Made by a program: the position numbers and the translations under genes
The notes under the pieces: generated by a model
The model's input: the letters and a program-made list of their open reading frames with translations, nothing else
Database searches by the model: none
What the model was told of the DNA's origin: nothing
Shown here: one piece after another, positions 17,773 to 25,299 of the stretch
Layout: every line of letters starts with the position of its first letter
Position numbering within the stretch: the stretch's first letter is position 1
From: Nitrospinaceae bacterium
GTDB lineage: Bacteria > Nitrospinota > Nitrospinia > Nitrospinales > VA-1
NCBI GenBank assembly: GCA_029261675.1
Contig: JAJDBA010000043.1
Location: forward strand, 1-31,304
DNA: 31,304 nt
Direction of reading: 5' to 3'

Positions 17773-17776
17773 GATT

Positions 17777-18589
17777 TTACCTCTTCGACACGCTTCTTAG
17801 CACAGTAACAAAAATGGAAAGAAACATTTTGAAAATATAATAAATGGTTTTGTGCCCATGGTGCATGGATTCTTTTTCAGGACTGGCATGCATGGTAACG
17901 GGAATTTCTTTGACCTTCAATCCATGACGATGCATCAAAATAATGAAGTCAGCATCAGGATAGTCGGGAGGGTAATGATCACTTGCAGCAAAATGAATGG
18001 CTCTGCCTTTAAGAGCTTGAAACCCGGAAGTTGGATCCGTAACTTTTTGGCCGCAGAATATAGAAGCGATCTTACCGAAAATAATAATACCTGTACGTCT
18101 GGCAAAGGATGATTTATAAGAGCCGCTCTCTAAAAATCGGGAGCCGATCACAACATCCACCCCATCTTTTTGTACTTCTTCAATGAGGTCTTTTACATTT
18201 TTAGGATCGTGTTGACCATCGGAATCCATTTGGATGGCAATGGCGAAATTTTTTCGGGCGGCATATATGAACCCCGTCTGCAGTGCCACTCCATAGCCTG
18301 AATTATAGGGTAGGGAAATTACATTAGCGCCGTGGCTGCGGGCAACGCTTTCGGTATTATCCGAAGAGCCGTCATTAATAACCAGAATGGGAATTCCCGG
18401 GACTTTTTTCTGGATCGTTCCCAGAACAGCGCCTATATTTTTTTCTTCGTTGTAAGCGGGAATGATTATTAAGGTTTTGGGATGGCCTTTCAAGGGACCC
18501 TTGATGAAAGTGTTTTCAAATTCATCATTTTCCAGGATAACAGTCTGCTTCAATGATGATTGTGGTGCCTGGTAACTGTGTGCTTTCAT
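17777..18589 (-). CDS. DPM-like GT2 glycosyltransferase (polyprenyl-phosphate sugar synthase type)
   Basis: An intact 270-residue GT-A fold protein. After ~35 variable residues it has LIIIPAYNEEKNIGAVL, LVINDGSSDNTESVARSHG, YNSGYGVALQTGF, the metal site QMDSDGQHDPKNV, and VVIGSRFLESGSY, then TDPTSGFQAL. This order matches dolichyl/polyprenyl-phosphate mannose synthases (DPM1). The product would be a lipid-linked monosaccharide used by GT-C enzymes on the other side of the membrane. It heads the minus-strand run with DUF2304, the broken GT4 and a methyltransferase. ATG at 18587-18589 without a strong ribosome site. The ~290 bases upstream hold no gene. Confidence 0.88.
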   Translation of the reverse strand: MKAHSYQAPQSSLKQTVILENDEFENTFIKGPLKGHPKTLIIIPAYNEEKNIGAVLGTIQKKVPGIPILVINDGSSDNTESVARSHGANVISLPYNSGYGVALQTGFIYAARKNFAIAIQMDSDGQHDPKNVKDLIEEVQKDGVDVVIGSRFLESGSYKSSFARRTGIIIFGKIASIFCGQKVTDPTSGFQALKGRAIHFAASDHYPPDYPDADFIILMHRHGLKVKEIPVTMHASPEKESMHHGHKTIYYIFKMFLSIFVTVLRSVSKR

Positions 18590-18857
18590 TCAAACAGGAT
18601 CTTTCAAATCTAAAGCATGAAAAATCACTTTAAAGAGGCTTCGAAATTTTTAAACCAAAATTGCATCACAGGTTCAAAATGAATAATTTCAGATACGGCG
18701 AATCTTTAAAATTTTGGAGCTACAGGTAATAAAACGGTATTTGTTTGAAGAAACTTGACCCTTAATCGGACTCTATTGTATAGGAAATGTAAGCCATTGT
18801 AAATAATGGGGTTATGGCTCGATTGGTGAGGGCGAGGGTGGGCGATAGAAGTCCGGT

Positions 18858-18880
18858 GCGGATTTTTATAAAAATTCCGC
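18858..18880. repeat. Near-perfect 23-base palindrome at the end of the cNMP-binding gene run
   Basis: The stretch begins with GCGG and ends with CCGC around an A/T-rich centre, pairing throughout except one central mismatch. It starts at the stop codon of the last cyclic-nucleotide-binding gene. It may end transcription of that run, but no T-run follows, so a terminator is only possible. The rest of 18590-18857 shows no gene to me. Confidence 0.4.
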
Positions 18881-19245
18881 TAAATCGAGTATGGATTTTG
18901 CAAATTAGCGAGGCGAAACGCTTCTCTTACACGCGCTGTAAGTACCTTCAATAATGGCATTAAGGCTTGTGGATTAAGGTCTTCAAGTGAATTGAAGCAC
19001 TCTTGAGTTAAAACCGTGACCTTGCTTTTGCTTAAAGCTTTAACCGTCGCAGACCGAGGCTGACCATCAATCAATCCCATTTCTCCGAAAATGTCATCCT
19101 GATCCAATACTCCGATCACTTGTTTATCCCCCTGTTTGTTCAGGCAGAAGACTTCAAACGTTCCCGCTTCGATAAGATAAGCGCAATCACTGGGGCTTCC
19201 AGCTTTGAACACCACATCGCCAGGGTTAAAATATAGAGTTTTCAT
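18880..19245 (-). CDS. Single-domain cyclic-nucleotide-binding protein (quartet, fourth gene)
   Basis: The 121-residue product is one CNB domain (PF00027 type) and nothing else: beta-barrel start LYFNPGDVVFKAGSPSDCAYL, phosphate-binding cassette IFGEMGLIDGQPRSATVKAL (residues ~50-69) with the conserved Gly-Glu and Arg, and a C-terminal helix LLKVLTARVREAFRLA. There is no HTH, kinase or membrane part. The retained Glu and Arg suggest real nucleotide binding. ATG at 19243-19245 with AGAGGG upstream; the start overlaps the preceding gene by 20 bases. It is most like the first gene of the run (GSPSDCA shared). Confidence 0.9.
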   Translation of the reverse strand: MKTLYFNPGDVVFKAGSPSDCAYLIEAGTFEVFCLNKQGDKQVIGVLDQDDIFGEMGLIDGQPRSATVKALSKSKVTVLTQECFNSLEDLNPQALMPLLKVLTARVREAFRLANLQNPYSI

Positions 19246-19651
19246 TTTTGTTCCCTCTTTTTGATATTTGAGTTCTGGTTATTGTTTCTACTTGTTTACC
19301 GTCATTTTTTAGCTGGCCTAAAGTATCTCTTAGCCTGTTTGTCAAAGTCTTAATGAGGATGATAAAAAATTTAGGGCTGTACTTAGAAAGGCGCATGAAG
19401 TGAGTTCTGTCCACTACCGTTAAGTCGCAGGCTTCAAGTGCAACGGCTGTGGCAGAGCGAGGATATTTATCTATCAATCCCATTTCTCCAAACAAATCAG
19501 CCTTTCTCAGGATCCGGACGAGAATCCTTTTCCCATAGTCATTTTCCTTGTAGATGCCTACCTTCCCCGATTTAATGATGTAGGCATATTTACTGGCTTC
19601 TCCTTTGCGGAAAATAACCTCTTCCTTTAAAAATATGGTCGTGGTTTCCAT
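19226..19651 (-). CDS. Single-domain cyclic-nucleotide-binding protein (quartet, third gene)
   Basis: A 141-residue CNB domain with EEVIFRKGEASKYAYIIKSG and the cassette LFGEMGLIDKYPRSATAVAL, keeping the Glu and Arg that bind cyclic-nucleotide ribose and phosphate. The last ~25 residues (KNDGKQVETITRTQISKRGN) are polar and probably unstructured. It most resembles the second gene of the run (both have a '..GxVGI' strand and 'ILRK.D.FGEM'). ATG at 19649-19651 has GAGG upstream, two bases after the previous stop. It lacks any output domain; function unknown. Confidence 0.9.
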   Translation of the reverse strand: METTTIFLKEEVIFRKGEASKYAYIIKSGKVGIYKENDYGKRILVRILRKADLFGEMGLIDKYPRSATAVALEACDLTVVDRTHFMRLSKYSPKFFIILIKTLTNRLRDTLGQLKNDGKQVETITRTQISKRGNKNENSIF

Positions 19652-19653
19652 AT

Positions 19654-20037
19654 TTAAGACCTCACTTTTAATACAGGACCTTTGGAGTTATCCCAGAGTA
19701 AGTCTGTGGTGCTTCTCAACCTGTGTGATAGAACTTCCAACAAAGGCCTCAACGCAAAGGGGTCGTGTTTTAATAAATAATCAAATGTCTTCTTGCTGAT
19801 TACCGAGACTTGGGTATCCTCCAAGGCTATAGCCGTTGCAGTTCTTACTTCATTATCTATGAGCCCCATCTCACCAAAGATATCGTTCTTTCTGAGGATG
19901 GCAACCACCTTGCGCTTGCCGTCATGGTCCGTTTCGGAAATGATGCCGACCCTGCCGGTATCGATCATATAGGCGCGATCCCCGTAAGTTCCTTCTCTGA
20001 ATATGAAGTCATATTTTTTATAATTTTTCAAAATCAT
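19654..20037 (-). CDS. Single-domain cyclic-nucleotide-binding protein (quartet, second gene)
   Basis: A 127-residue CNB domain: YDFIFREGTYGDRAYMIDTG, then the cassette IFGEMGLIDNEVRTATAIAL, in which the proline before the arginine is replaced by valine and the next residue is threonine. A Thr at that place is found in cGMP-selective kinase sites, but selectivity cannot be concluded from one residue. ATG at 20035-20037 with GGAG upstream; it overlaps the previous gene by 20 bases. No DNA-binding or catalytic domain. Confidence 0.9.
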   Translation of the reverse strand: MILKNYKKYDFIFREGTYGDRAYMIDTGRVGIISETDHDGKRKVVAILRKNDIFGEMGLIDNEVRTATAIALEDTQVSVISKKTFDYLLKHDPFALRPLLEVLSHRLRSTTDLLWDNSKGPVLKVRS

Positions 20038-20458
20038 GGTGCGACTCCATCGGTTTTGATATCGGTAATTTCCCGTTAGCGGATCTTGTCTTCATCCTCA
20101 GGTTTGAATATTGAGGTCTCATTAAATTCATTGTTTCTCGCAAACGACCGCTTAAAACTTTTAATATTGGCAATAAGGCTTCCGGTTTTTCCCTGGCAAG
20201 CTTGTCAAAACTAATTTGAGTCATTATAAATACAACTGAATCTTCAATAGCTCTAGCCGTTGCCGAGCGAGGCCTCCCATCAATCAAACCCATTTCGCCG
20301 AAAATTTCATTTTCAGTTAACTGCCCAATTACCTTCTGACCTTCGCGGGTGTTTTCGATTATCTCAATGGATCCCGAACGAATGATAAATGCGCAATCAC
20401 TGGGGCTCCCCTGAGTAAATACGGTTTCGCCTTTTTTTAAATTTCTTCTGAGATTCAT
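20018..20458 (-). CDS. Single-domain cyclic-nucleotide-binding protein (quartet, first gene)
   Basis: The chosen start is ATG 20458, giving 146 residues beginning MNLRRNLKKGETVF, because its siblings begin at the same alignment position; a GTG at 20491 would add eleven residues of no CNB character. The domain has FTQGSPSDCAFIIRSGS and cassette IFGEMGLIDGRPRSATARAI, then helices LPILKVLSGRLRETM and a 30-residue polar tail. It is the promoter-proximal member of four. In the 190 bases upstream there is a perfect TTGACA on the minus strand (20617-20622) but no good -10 box at the right distance. The gene upstream is the LOG-family gene. Confidence 0.9.
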   Translation of the reverse strand: MNLRRNLKKGETVFTQGSPSDCAFIIRSGSIEIIENTREGQKVIGQLTENEIFGEMGLIDGRPRSATARAIEDSVVFIMTQISFDKLAREKPEALLPILKVLSGRLRETMNLMRPQYSNLRMKTRSANGKLPISKPMESHHDFEKL

Positions 20459-20681
20459 CTGTATCACCAAAACATTGTTTTTATTTTGCACTCATTAGTT
20501 AAACAAGCAAAATTCAGGCCAAATATGTTAAAAAATTAAAACAATGGTGTGGCACTGTTCATATGGGGACGTGGGCGGAAATATATTTATTATTAATTTT
20601 CATTAATGGATTTTAATGTCAAAAAATAGTAAAAATTTATATTTTATGTATAAATTTTTATAAATTGAGGGAGGGGACAGA

Positions 20682-21704
20682 CTAACTTTGATTGATTCTA
20701 GTGATCAGCAGATTTAGTCTGCCAAAGCTTTTTTTGTCAAAATAGAAAGAAATTCGAGGTAGGGTAGAATATTCCTGATTTTTCAATTCTTCTTTTAACG
20801 GCCCGGTAGATTCAATTTTTCCTTTGAAGAGGATATCTTGAAACTCATCGTTTAATTTCCCCAGAAGCTCCTCAGAAAGGGGGGTGTTGAGTCTCAATAC
20901 GGTTTTTTCTCTGACATAGCGCAGAGAGTGGAAAACGCGATAAAACGATTTTATATGATTCAGGGCTTCTTCTGGGTTACGGGCTCTTTTAATAAGGAGG
21001 CGGTCTTCAGTAGATGCAAAACCGTTCTCTAATAAAAGAGAGTCCAATAAATCGAGCCAACGATCCCAATAATCATCCTCCTTATGGTCGAGCAGGACAA
21101 TGGGCCTGGGCATGCACTTCCCGGTTTGAAATAAGGTGAGGTTTTCGAAACCTTCATCTAAAGTGCCAAATCCGCCGGGTAAAAGTACTGTGGCATGCGA
21201 TTCTTTTATAAATACCAGTTTGCGAGTAAAAAAATATTTGAACTCCATGAGGTTGGCAGAATCGCGAATAACAGAGTTTGCCTCCTGTTCGTGAGGTAGT
21301 TTTATATTCAACCCAAAACTATTGTCGGCACCGGCTCCGCAATTGGCGGCTTCCATAATCCCTCCACCTGCGCCAGAGATAATCATGAAGCCATTTTCAA
21401 CGAGGCTTTTCGCAAGTTTTTGTGCCAACTCGTAATTGCGGTCAGATTCAACAACTCGGGCCGATCCAAATAAGGCTACTTTCCGTATTTCGCGATGAGG
21501 TTTGAAAATTTGGAATGAAGTTCTCAACTCCTTCAGGGCTTTATCAATGAGCTTGTAGTCTCCTCGATCTTTATGTTCATCAGCCATTAACAAAAGTGTG
21601 GCTAGAATTTCTCCGAATAGAGTCTCATCAACACAGTTTTGGGAAAGTTTGCGGATCAATGCCCGGGTGTCTGGGGCGATGAGGTTATTTTTATTTGAAT
21701 TCAT
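20682..21704 (-). CDS. LOG-family (TIGR00730-like) nucleotide hydrolase, extended form
   Basis: The core, residues ~75-245, has VALFGSARVVESD, the Rossmann loop SGAGGGIMEAAN (110-121) and PGGFGTLDE (176-184), the two motifs of LOG proteins, which in characterised members cleave the base from nucleoside monophosphates. An N-terminal helical stretch of ~70 residues and a C-terminal region of ~90 residues make it 340 residues, well over the ~190 of short LOG proteins. These extensions are known in some long LOG subfamilies. The last residues lie 190 bases upstream of the cNMP-binding quartet on the same strand; a functional link is speculative. Confidence 0.85.
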   Translation of the reverse strand: MNSNKNNLIAPDTRALIRKLSQNCVDETLFGEILATLLLMADEHKDRGDYKLIDKALKELRTSFQIFKPHREIRKVALFGSARVVESDRNYELAQKLAKSLVENGFMIISGAGGGIMEAANCGAGADNSFGLNIKLPHEQEANSVIRDSANLMEFKYFFTRKLVFIKESHATVLLPGGFGTLDEGFENLTLFQTGKCMPRPIVLLDHKEDDYWDRWLDLLDSLLLENGFASTEDRLLIKRARNPEEALNHIKSFYRVFHSLRYVREKTVLRLNTPLSEELLGKLNDEFQDILFKGKIESTGPLKEELKNQEYSTLPRISFYFDKKSFGRLNLLITRINQS

Positions 21705-21730
21705 GTAATTAACATATAATGAGCAAATGT

Positions 21731-21759
21731 TTTCAAAGCTTCAATTAAGTTGCTACAAT
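21731..21759 (+). promoter_or_regulatory. Possible promoter for the twin small membrane proteins
   Basis: TACAAT at 21754-21759 is one base from the -10 consensus. A weak TTTCAA at 21731-21736 has the proper 17-base spacing. Start of transcription would be near 21766, some 50 bases before the ATG at 21816. Confidence 0.3.
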
Positions 21760-21815
21760 CACTCATGAAAACTTGTCCAGCTCGTAGAGGACTTAATCTG
21801 CAAAGGATTTCAATT

Positions 21816-22013
21816 ATGAATGATAAAGTATTAATCATTTCCATTTTAAGCATTTTAGGAATCGGCTTTGTTGCTGTGCTTTTTGTTGCAGTGCCGTGGC
21901 TTATAAACTATGCCCTGCCCAACTGGGAAAATACTTTGTTGGATAGTGGAATCGTTATGGTTGCCATAGTCCTTTTTGTATATGGCTTTTATATGAATAC
22001 TCGAATGCATTAA
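21816..22013 (+). CDS. Small two-helix membrane protein (65 residues), first of a tandem pair
   Basis: The start ATG 21816 is chosen because AAAGGA lies nine bases upstream; an upstream in-frame ATG (21750 region) would add a polar 22-residue leader without a ribosome site. The product MNDKVLIISILSILGIGF... has helix 1 at residues ~4-25, a loop with NWENTLLDS, and helix 2 at ~43-60, ending NTRMH. It is closely similar in layout and length to the next gene. I do not recognise a family. Confidence 0.6.
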   Translation: MNDKVLIISILSILGIGFVAVLFVAVPWLINYALPNWENTLLDSGIVMVAIVLFVYGFYMNTRMH

Positions 22014-22022
22014 AGCATTCTT

Positions 22023-22220
22023 ATGGATGAAAAAAAACTGATAATAATCCTGGCTTGCCTATTGGTGCTGGGCTTCCTATCCCTGTTTATCATAATCATT
22101 CCCTGGGCCAATTGGGGTCGCCTTATAGATTCGAAAGCGTTTGCCATCGACAACCTATTGATGGTAATTATCGCCGCAGCCATTGGCTACGGGATCTACA
22201 TAGGTTCCAAAACTATGTAG
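22023..22220 (+). CDS. Small two-helix membrane protein (65 residues), second of a tandem pair
   Basis: The product MDEKKLIIILACLLVLGF... has the same plan as its neighbour: M-(N/D)-(D/E)-K start, a first helix ending in a PW pair (IIPWANWG, compared with VPWLINY), a short acidic loop, a second helix with a YG pair (GYGIYIGSKTM, compared with VYGFYMNTRMH). This points to duplication. Stop 22218-22220; the last eight bases overlap the 3' end of the convergent carotenoid gene. Family unknown; it could be a respiratory or transport accessory subunit, but nothing in it proves so. Confidence 0.6.
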   Translation: MDEKKLIIILACLLVLGFLSLFIIIIPWANWGRLIDSKAFAIDNLLMVIIAAAIGYGIYIGSKTM

Positions 22221-23004
22221 CCGATTTTGATTTCCAGACCTTGAAAGAAAACAGAGCAAAAATTCCTAAAGAAATTAAAGTCCCCGAAACGCCAAGCAGA
22301 AACTCCCCTATATAAAAAGTAACACCCAGGTTAAAGATCAATACTCCAAAATATAAGCCAGGTCCCAAAAGGGCTTGTCCTGGTATTTGTTTTGTTCGGG
22401 GAGGAGATTTGCGATCTATCCAGGAGTTTAAGGCTGCAAAGCAAGTGAGGGTTACAGCCGCAACAAAAATCCAACCTGCAAAATTTGTTAAAGGAATGTG
22501 GAAATATTCTCCCGGTTCAATGTAGAAATAAATTTTACCAAGAAACCATCGATCTCCCAGGAATGCGATAGGGTCAATAATAACGTCCATCAACATGCAC
22601 AGAACAGATGCCGAAGCGATCACCTTAAAGGAATGTTTGATGGGGGTGATATCGCCCAGCCGGATATCCCATCCCTCTTTATTGAGAGGTGCCCACAAGA
22701 ACAGACTCAACGTATAACTCACATAAGTGAGAAATGAAAAAGAAAGCGAGTCCATAAAAGGCACATTGCTGATCCACAACTCCTGATTCCGCGTCGTGTC
22801 GATATAAGTGTAAAATCCGAAAGGGAAGCCGTTTCGCGTTGAAGAATATTCACAAATAAACGCGATGCTGTAGGCCAGAACGGTGAACAACAAGGAACGC
22901 AACACGCCCATATTTAAAATGGCGATTGTCAGGTAAACAGCGAGGAAAATGAAGACATATGGACGAAGTAATACCGTGCCCCAAAGTAGAGAAAGAGTTT
23001 CCAT
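22213..23004 (-). CDS. CruF-like carotenoid biosynthesis membrane protein
   Basis: A 263-residue protein with seven or so membrane helices. It contains EYSSTRNGFPFGFYTY (residues ~52-67), WISNVPFMDSLSFSFLTYVSY, MDVIIDPIAFLG (139-150) and IEPGEYFHIPLTNFAGW (162-178). These segments match the PF04240 carotenoid synthesis family (CruF and bisanhydrobacterioruberin hydratase types), which hydrate carotenoid ends. It follows the hpnA-like gene by three bases, implying one transcript. The exact substrate is uncertain, and no other carotenoid gene is in the window. Confidence 0.82.
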   Translation of the reverse strand: METLSLLWGTVLLRPYVFIFLAVYLTIAILNMGVLRSLLFTVLAYSIAFICEYSSTRNGFPFGFYTYIDTTRNQELWISNVPFMDSLSFSFLTYVSYTLSLFLWAPLNKEGWDIRLGDITPIKHSFKVIASASVLCMLMDVIIDPIAFLGDRWFLGKIYFYIEPGEYFHIPLTNFAGWIFVAAVTLTCFAALNSWIDRKSPPRTKQIPGQALLGPGLYFGVLIFNLGVTFYIGEFLLGVSGTLISLGIFALFSFKVWKSKSAT

Positions 23005-23007
23005 AAA

Positions 23008-23991
23008 CTAGCAGCGGTTTTCCTGGAACCAGTGGACAGACTGGCTCAATGCACTTTCGACCGGGTTTTGTGGCAATCCCAATTCTCGGATAGCCTTGGA
23101 AGAATCAAAGTACATAAAATATTTGGCCATCTTCACACCCGCTAGAGGAACGGCAGGTGGCTTTTGGGTGATCAGATTAGAAGCAACTTCACAGGCCAAG
23201 CCTGCCGCATAAGCCACCCAATAGGGCATTTTGATAGATGGAGCCGGAATACCTGTGATCTTTTCCAAAGCCATAAGAATTTCTTTTAAAGACATATTTT
23301 TGTTTCCGAGAATATATCGCTCCCCCGGCTTGCCCTTTTCTTCGGCTAGGATATGCCCGCGGGCGCAGTCAGATACATCGATCAGGTTCAGTCCTGTATC
23401 CAGATAGGCGGGCATTTTACCATTTAAAAAATCCAAAACAATTTTTCCAGTAGGAGTGGGTTTGATATCACGAGGCCCAATAGGCGTGCTGGGGTTCACA
23501 ATAATAACAGGAAGTCCCTTGCCGTGCATTTCCAATGCGATTTTTTCCGCCTGATATTTAGATGATTTGTAATCGTTGCTCAAAGTAGCGGGGTCCATAG
23601 GCTGCTCTTCGTTTGCAGGTGTGCCATCGTTACGCAATCCAATGCACCCGACGGTGCTGGTATAGACAACGCGTTCGAGTCCCAACTCCAGAGCCGTTTC
23701 AAGAATATTGCGGGTGCCCTCGACATTGATATCGTAAATGAGTTTTTTATCCCGATCCCATAAACTGTAATAGGCGGCCACATGGTAGAGGGTAGAGCAC
23801 CCTGTCATGGCAGATTTTAACGAGGCACGGTCACGGATATCGCCATTCACCACTTCTGCCTGCAAGCCGGATGTATTGCTCAGGTCGGAATCTTTTCGAG
23901 CCAAGAGCTTGATCTTTCGCCCGTCTTTGAGCAGTTCCCGTGCGACGGCTGAACCCAAAAAACCTGTGGCACCTGTAACTAATGTGGTCAT
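23008..23991 (-). CDS. hpnA: HpnA-like NAD-dependent epimerase
   Basis: A 327-residue extended SDR: MTTLVTGATGFLGSAVAREL (NAD-binding GxxGxxG), then STLYHVAAYYSLWDRD and VEGTRNILETALELGLERVV, YTSTVGCIG, catalytic YKSSK near residue 143, and VNPSTPIGPRD. The 'YHVAAYYSLW' segment is the hallmark of hopanoid-associated epimerase HpnA, linked to ribosyl-hopane metabolism in other bacteria. It immediately precedes the CruF-like gene, a lipid/isoprenoid setting. The 5' side has the palindromic repeat at 24029-24124. Confidence 0.75.
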   Translation of the reverse strand: MTTLVTGATGFLGSAVARELLKDGRKIKLLARKDSDLSNTSGLQAEVVNGDIRDRASLKSAMTGCSTLYHVAAYYSLWDRDKKLIYDINVEGTRNILETALELGLERVVYTSTVGCIGLRNDGTPANEEQPMDPATLSNDYKSSKYQAEKIALEMHGKGLPVIIVNPSTPIGPRDIKPTPTGKIVLDFLNGKMPAYLDTGLNLIDVSDCARGHILAEEKGKPGERYILGNKNMSLKEILMALEKITGIPAPSIKMPYWVAYAAGLACEVASNLITQKPPAVPLAGVKMAKYFMYFDSSKAIRELGLPQNPVESALSQSVHWFQENRC

Positions 23992-24028
23992 ATATTTTTA
24001 GAGAAGAATAGGGAGAAAAAATATTTTA

Positions 24029-24124
24029 CCCTCATCCTAACCTTCTAACCTTTTCCCTTCAGGGGAGAAGGGATTACTTAATTTACTCCCTCTCCCCTGA
24101 AGGGAGAGGGCTGGGGTGAGGGGG
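24029..24124. repeat. Palindromic intergenic repeat, C-rich/G-rich arms
   Basis: The two halves are an imperfect inverted repeat: CCCTCATCC... at the left end and ...GGTGAGGGG at the right, each arm containing an internal palindrome, for example CCCTCTCCC (24088-24096) paired with GGGAGAGGG (24101-24109). It lies between the SurA-like and hpnA-like genes. Its shape resembles the family of dispersed intergenic palindromes often seen in many copies in environmental bacterial genomes; only one clear copy is here. It may stop transcription after the SurA-like gene. Confidence 0.55.
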
Positions 24125-24130
24125 ATTTAA

Positions 24131-25156
24131 TTAAATAAAAATTTCTATTTTGGCTGTTTTTTCAAGATCGATTACATATTCTTTGAACAGCTTTTTTGTT
24201 TCCCTTTTCATTAAGATATTCAATATGTCGCTTTGTGCGTCTTTAAAAGGGATCAATACACTTGGAATAATTTCATCGAGCTTCAAGATATGGTGCCCGA
24301 ACGAACTATCGATAATACCACTGGTGTCTCCTTCATTTAATTTCACCATAGTCTCTGCGATTTCCGGGATCGTGCTTCCAGGATGCAAATCTCCCAACAT
24401 CCCACCCTTTTGTTTTGAAGCTTCATCTTCTGAAAACTCTTTCGCGAGTTGTTCAAAGTTGCCACCTGCCTTAACCTTTTGCAAAACCTCTTCTGCTTTG
24501 ACCTTAGCTTCATCATTAATCATTCGGGTCATACGCAAGGCTTTCTTGTGGCTGGCTTCATCTGCGGATTTTGGGGGAGATGGGACGGTGGTGATGAGAA
24601 TATGCCTGATCCGGTACAAGGCAGGTTTCATAAACTGGGCCTTATTGCTATTGTAGTAATTTTCGGCGGCATCATCGGTTAGTTTTACTTTGGAAGCTAT
24701 TTCATGGCGAATCAATTCATCTTCCAAAAGGGTGCTTTCAATTTTTTCTTTGAGGGCCTTTATATTCATACGTTGAAAAGCCAGAGCCGTGATGAATGCG
24801 GTATGACTGGGAAACTTATCTTCAATACTTTGAATCTGCAGGTCGATCTGCTCAGGTGTTATTTTGATGTCTAGCGATTTTGCTTTCTGAGTGATTATTT
24901 CCTTCATGATCTCTGCTTTGAGCAATTCACGGGCGATCAGAAGTTCTTCAGAAGGTTTGATTTTTTTCCCCTGGAGTTCAGCGCGCATGCGAAAAGCGAT
25001 CAGTTCACTTTCCAATTGGGTAGAGTTTAAAGCCACCCCGTTGACTTTGGCCACAATAGATGGGACAGGCTTTCTGTTTAGCTGGAAGGTTTCAGATTCA
25101 GCTGCAACGATGCATGGAATAAGTAACAAGAGTAAGACCAGTAGTTTATATTTCAT
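24131..25156 (-). CDS. SurA-like periplasmic peptidyl-prolyl isomerase (parvulin type)
   Basis: A 341-residue protein with a signal peptide (MKYKLLVLLLLLIPCIVAAE), an N-terminal helical chaperone part (residues ~40-165, IVAKVNGVALNSTQLESEL), and a parvulin rotamase domain from ~175: RIRHILITT, FEQLAKEFSEDEASKQKGG, HPGSTIPEIAETMVKLNEGD, IIDSSFGHHILKL. This resembles SurA/PpiC proteins, which help outer-membrane proteins fold. It lies beside the porin gene on the same strand, fitting that role, though 290 bases with a palindromic repeat separate them. Start ATG 25156 without a clear ribosome site. Confidence 0.85.
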   Translation of the reverse strand: MKYKLLVLLLLLIPCIVAAESETFQLNRKPVPSIVAKVNGVALNSTQLESELIAFRMRAELQGKKIKPSEELLIARELLKAEIMKEIITQKAKSLDIKITPEQIDLQIQSIEDKFPSHTAFITALAFQRMNIKALKEKIESTLLEDELIRHEIASKVKLTDDAAENYYNSNKAQFMKPALYRIRHILITTVPSPPKSADEASHKKALRMTRMINDEAKVKAEEVLQKVKAGGNFEQLAKEFSEDEASKQKGGMLGDLHPGSTIPEIAETMVKLNEGDTSGIIDSSFGHHILKLDEIIPSVLIPFKDAQSDILNILMKRETKKLFKEYVIDLEKTAKIEIFI

Positions 25157-25203
25157 AGTTTTTATACGGAAACAGTTAACTGTAATTTCGAGAGAAGTTC
25201 AGG

Positions 25204-25299
25204 TTGAAACCCGCCCCACCGCTGTCCCCTCCCTATGAAGAGAGGAAGATAAAAAACCTTCCTGTCACCCAAAGGGTATTTATGAGGGGAGGTGTGGAA
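25204..25299. repeat. Imperfect inverted repeat upstream of the SurA-like gene
   Basis: Left end CGCCCCACCGCTGTCCCCTC and right end GAGGGGAGGTGTGGAAT can pair imperfectly, with an inner perfect hairpin GGAAG/CTTCC (minus-strand reading). It lies between the SurA-like gene and the porin terminator. Composition resembles the repeat at 24029-24124 but the sequence is different, so it may be another repeat family. The rest of 25157-25396 holds nothing I can identify. Confidence 0.4.
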
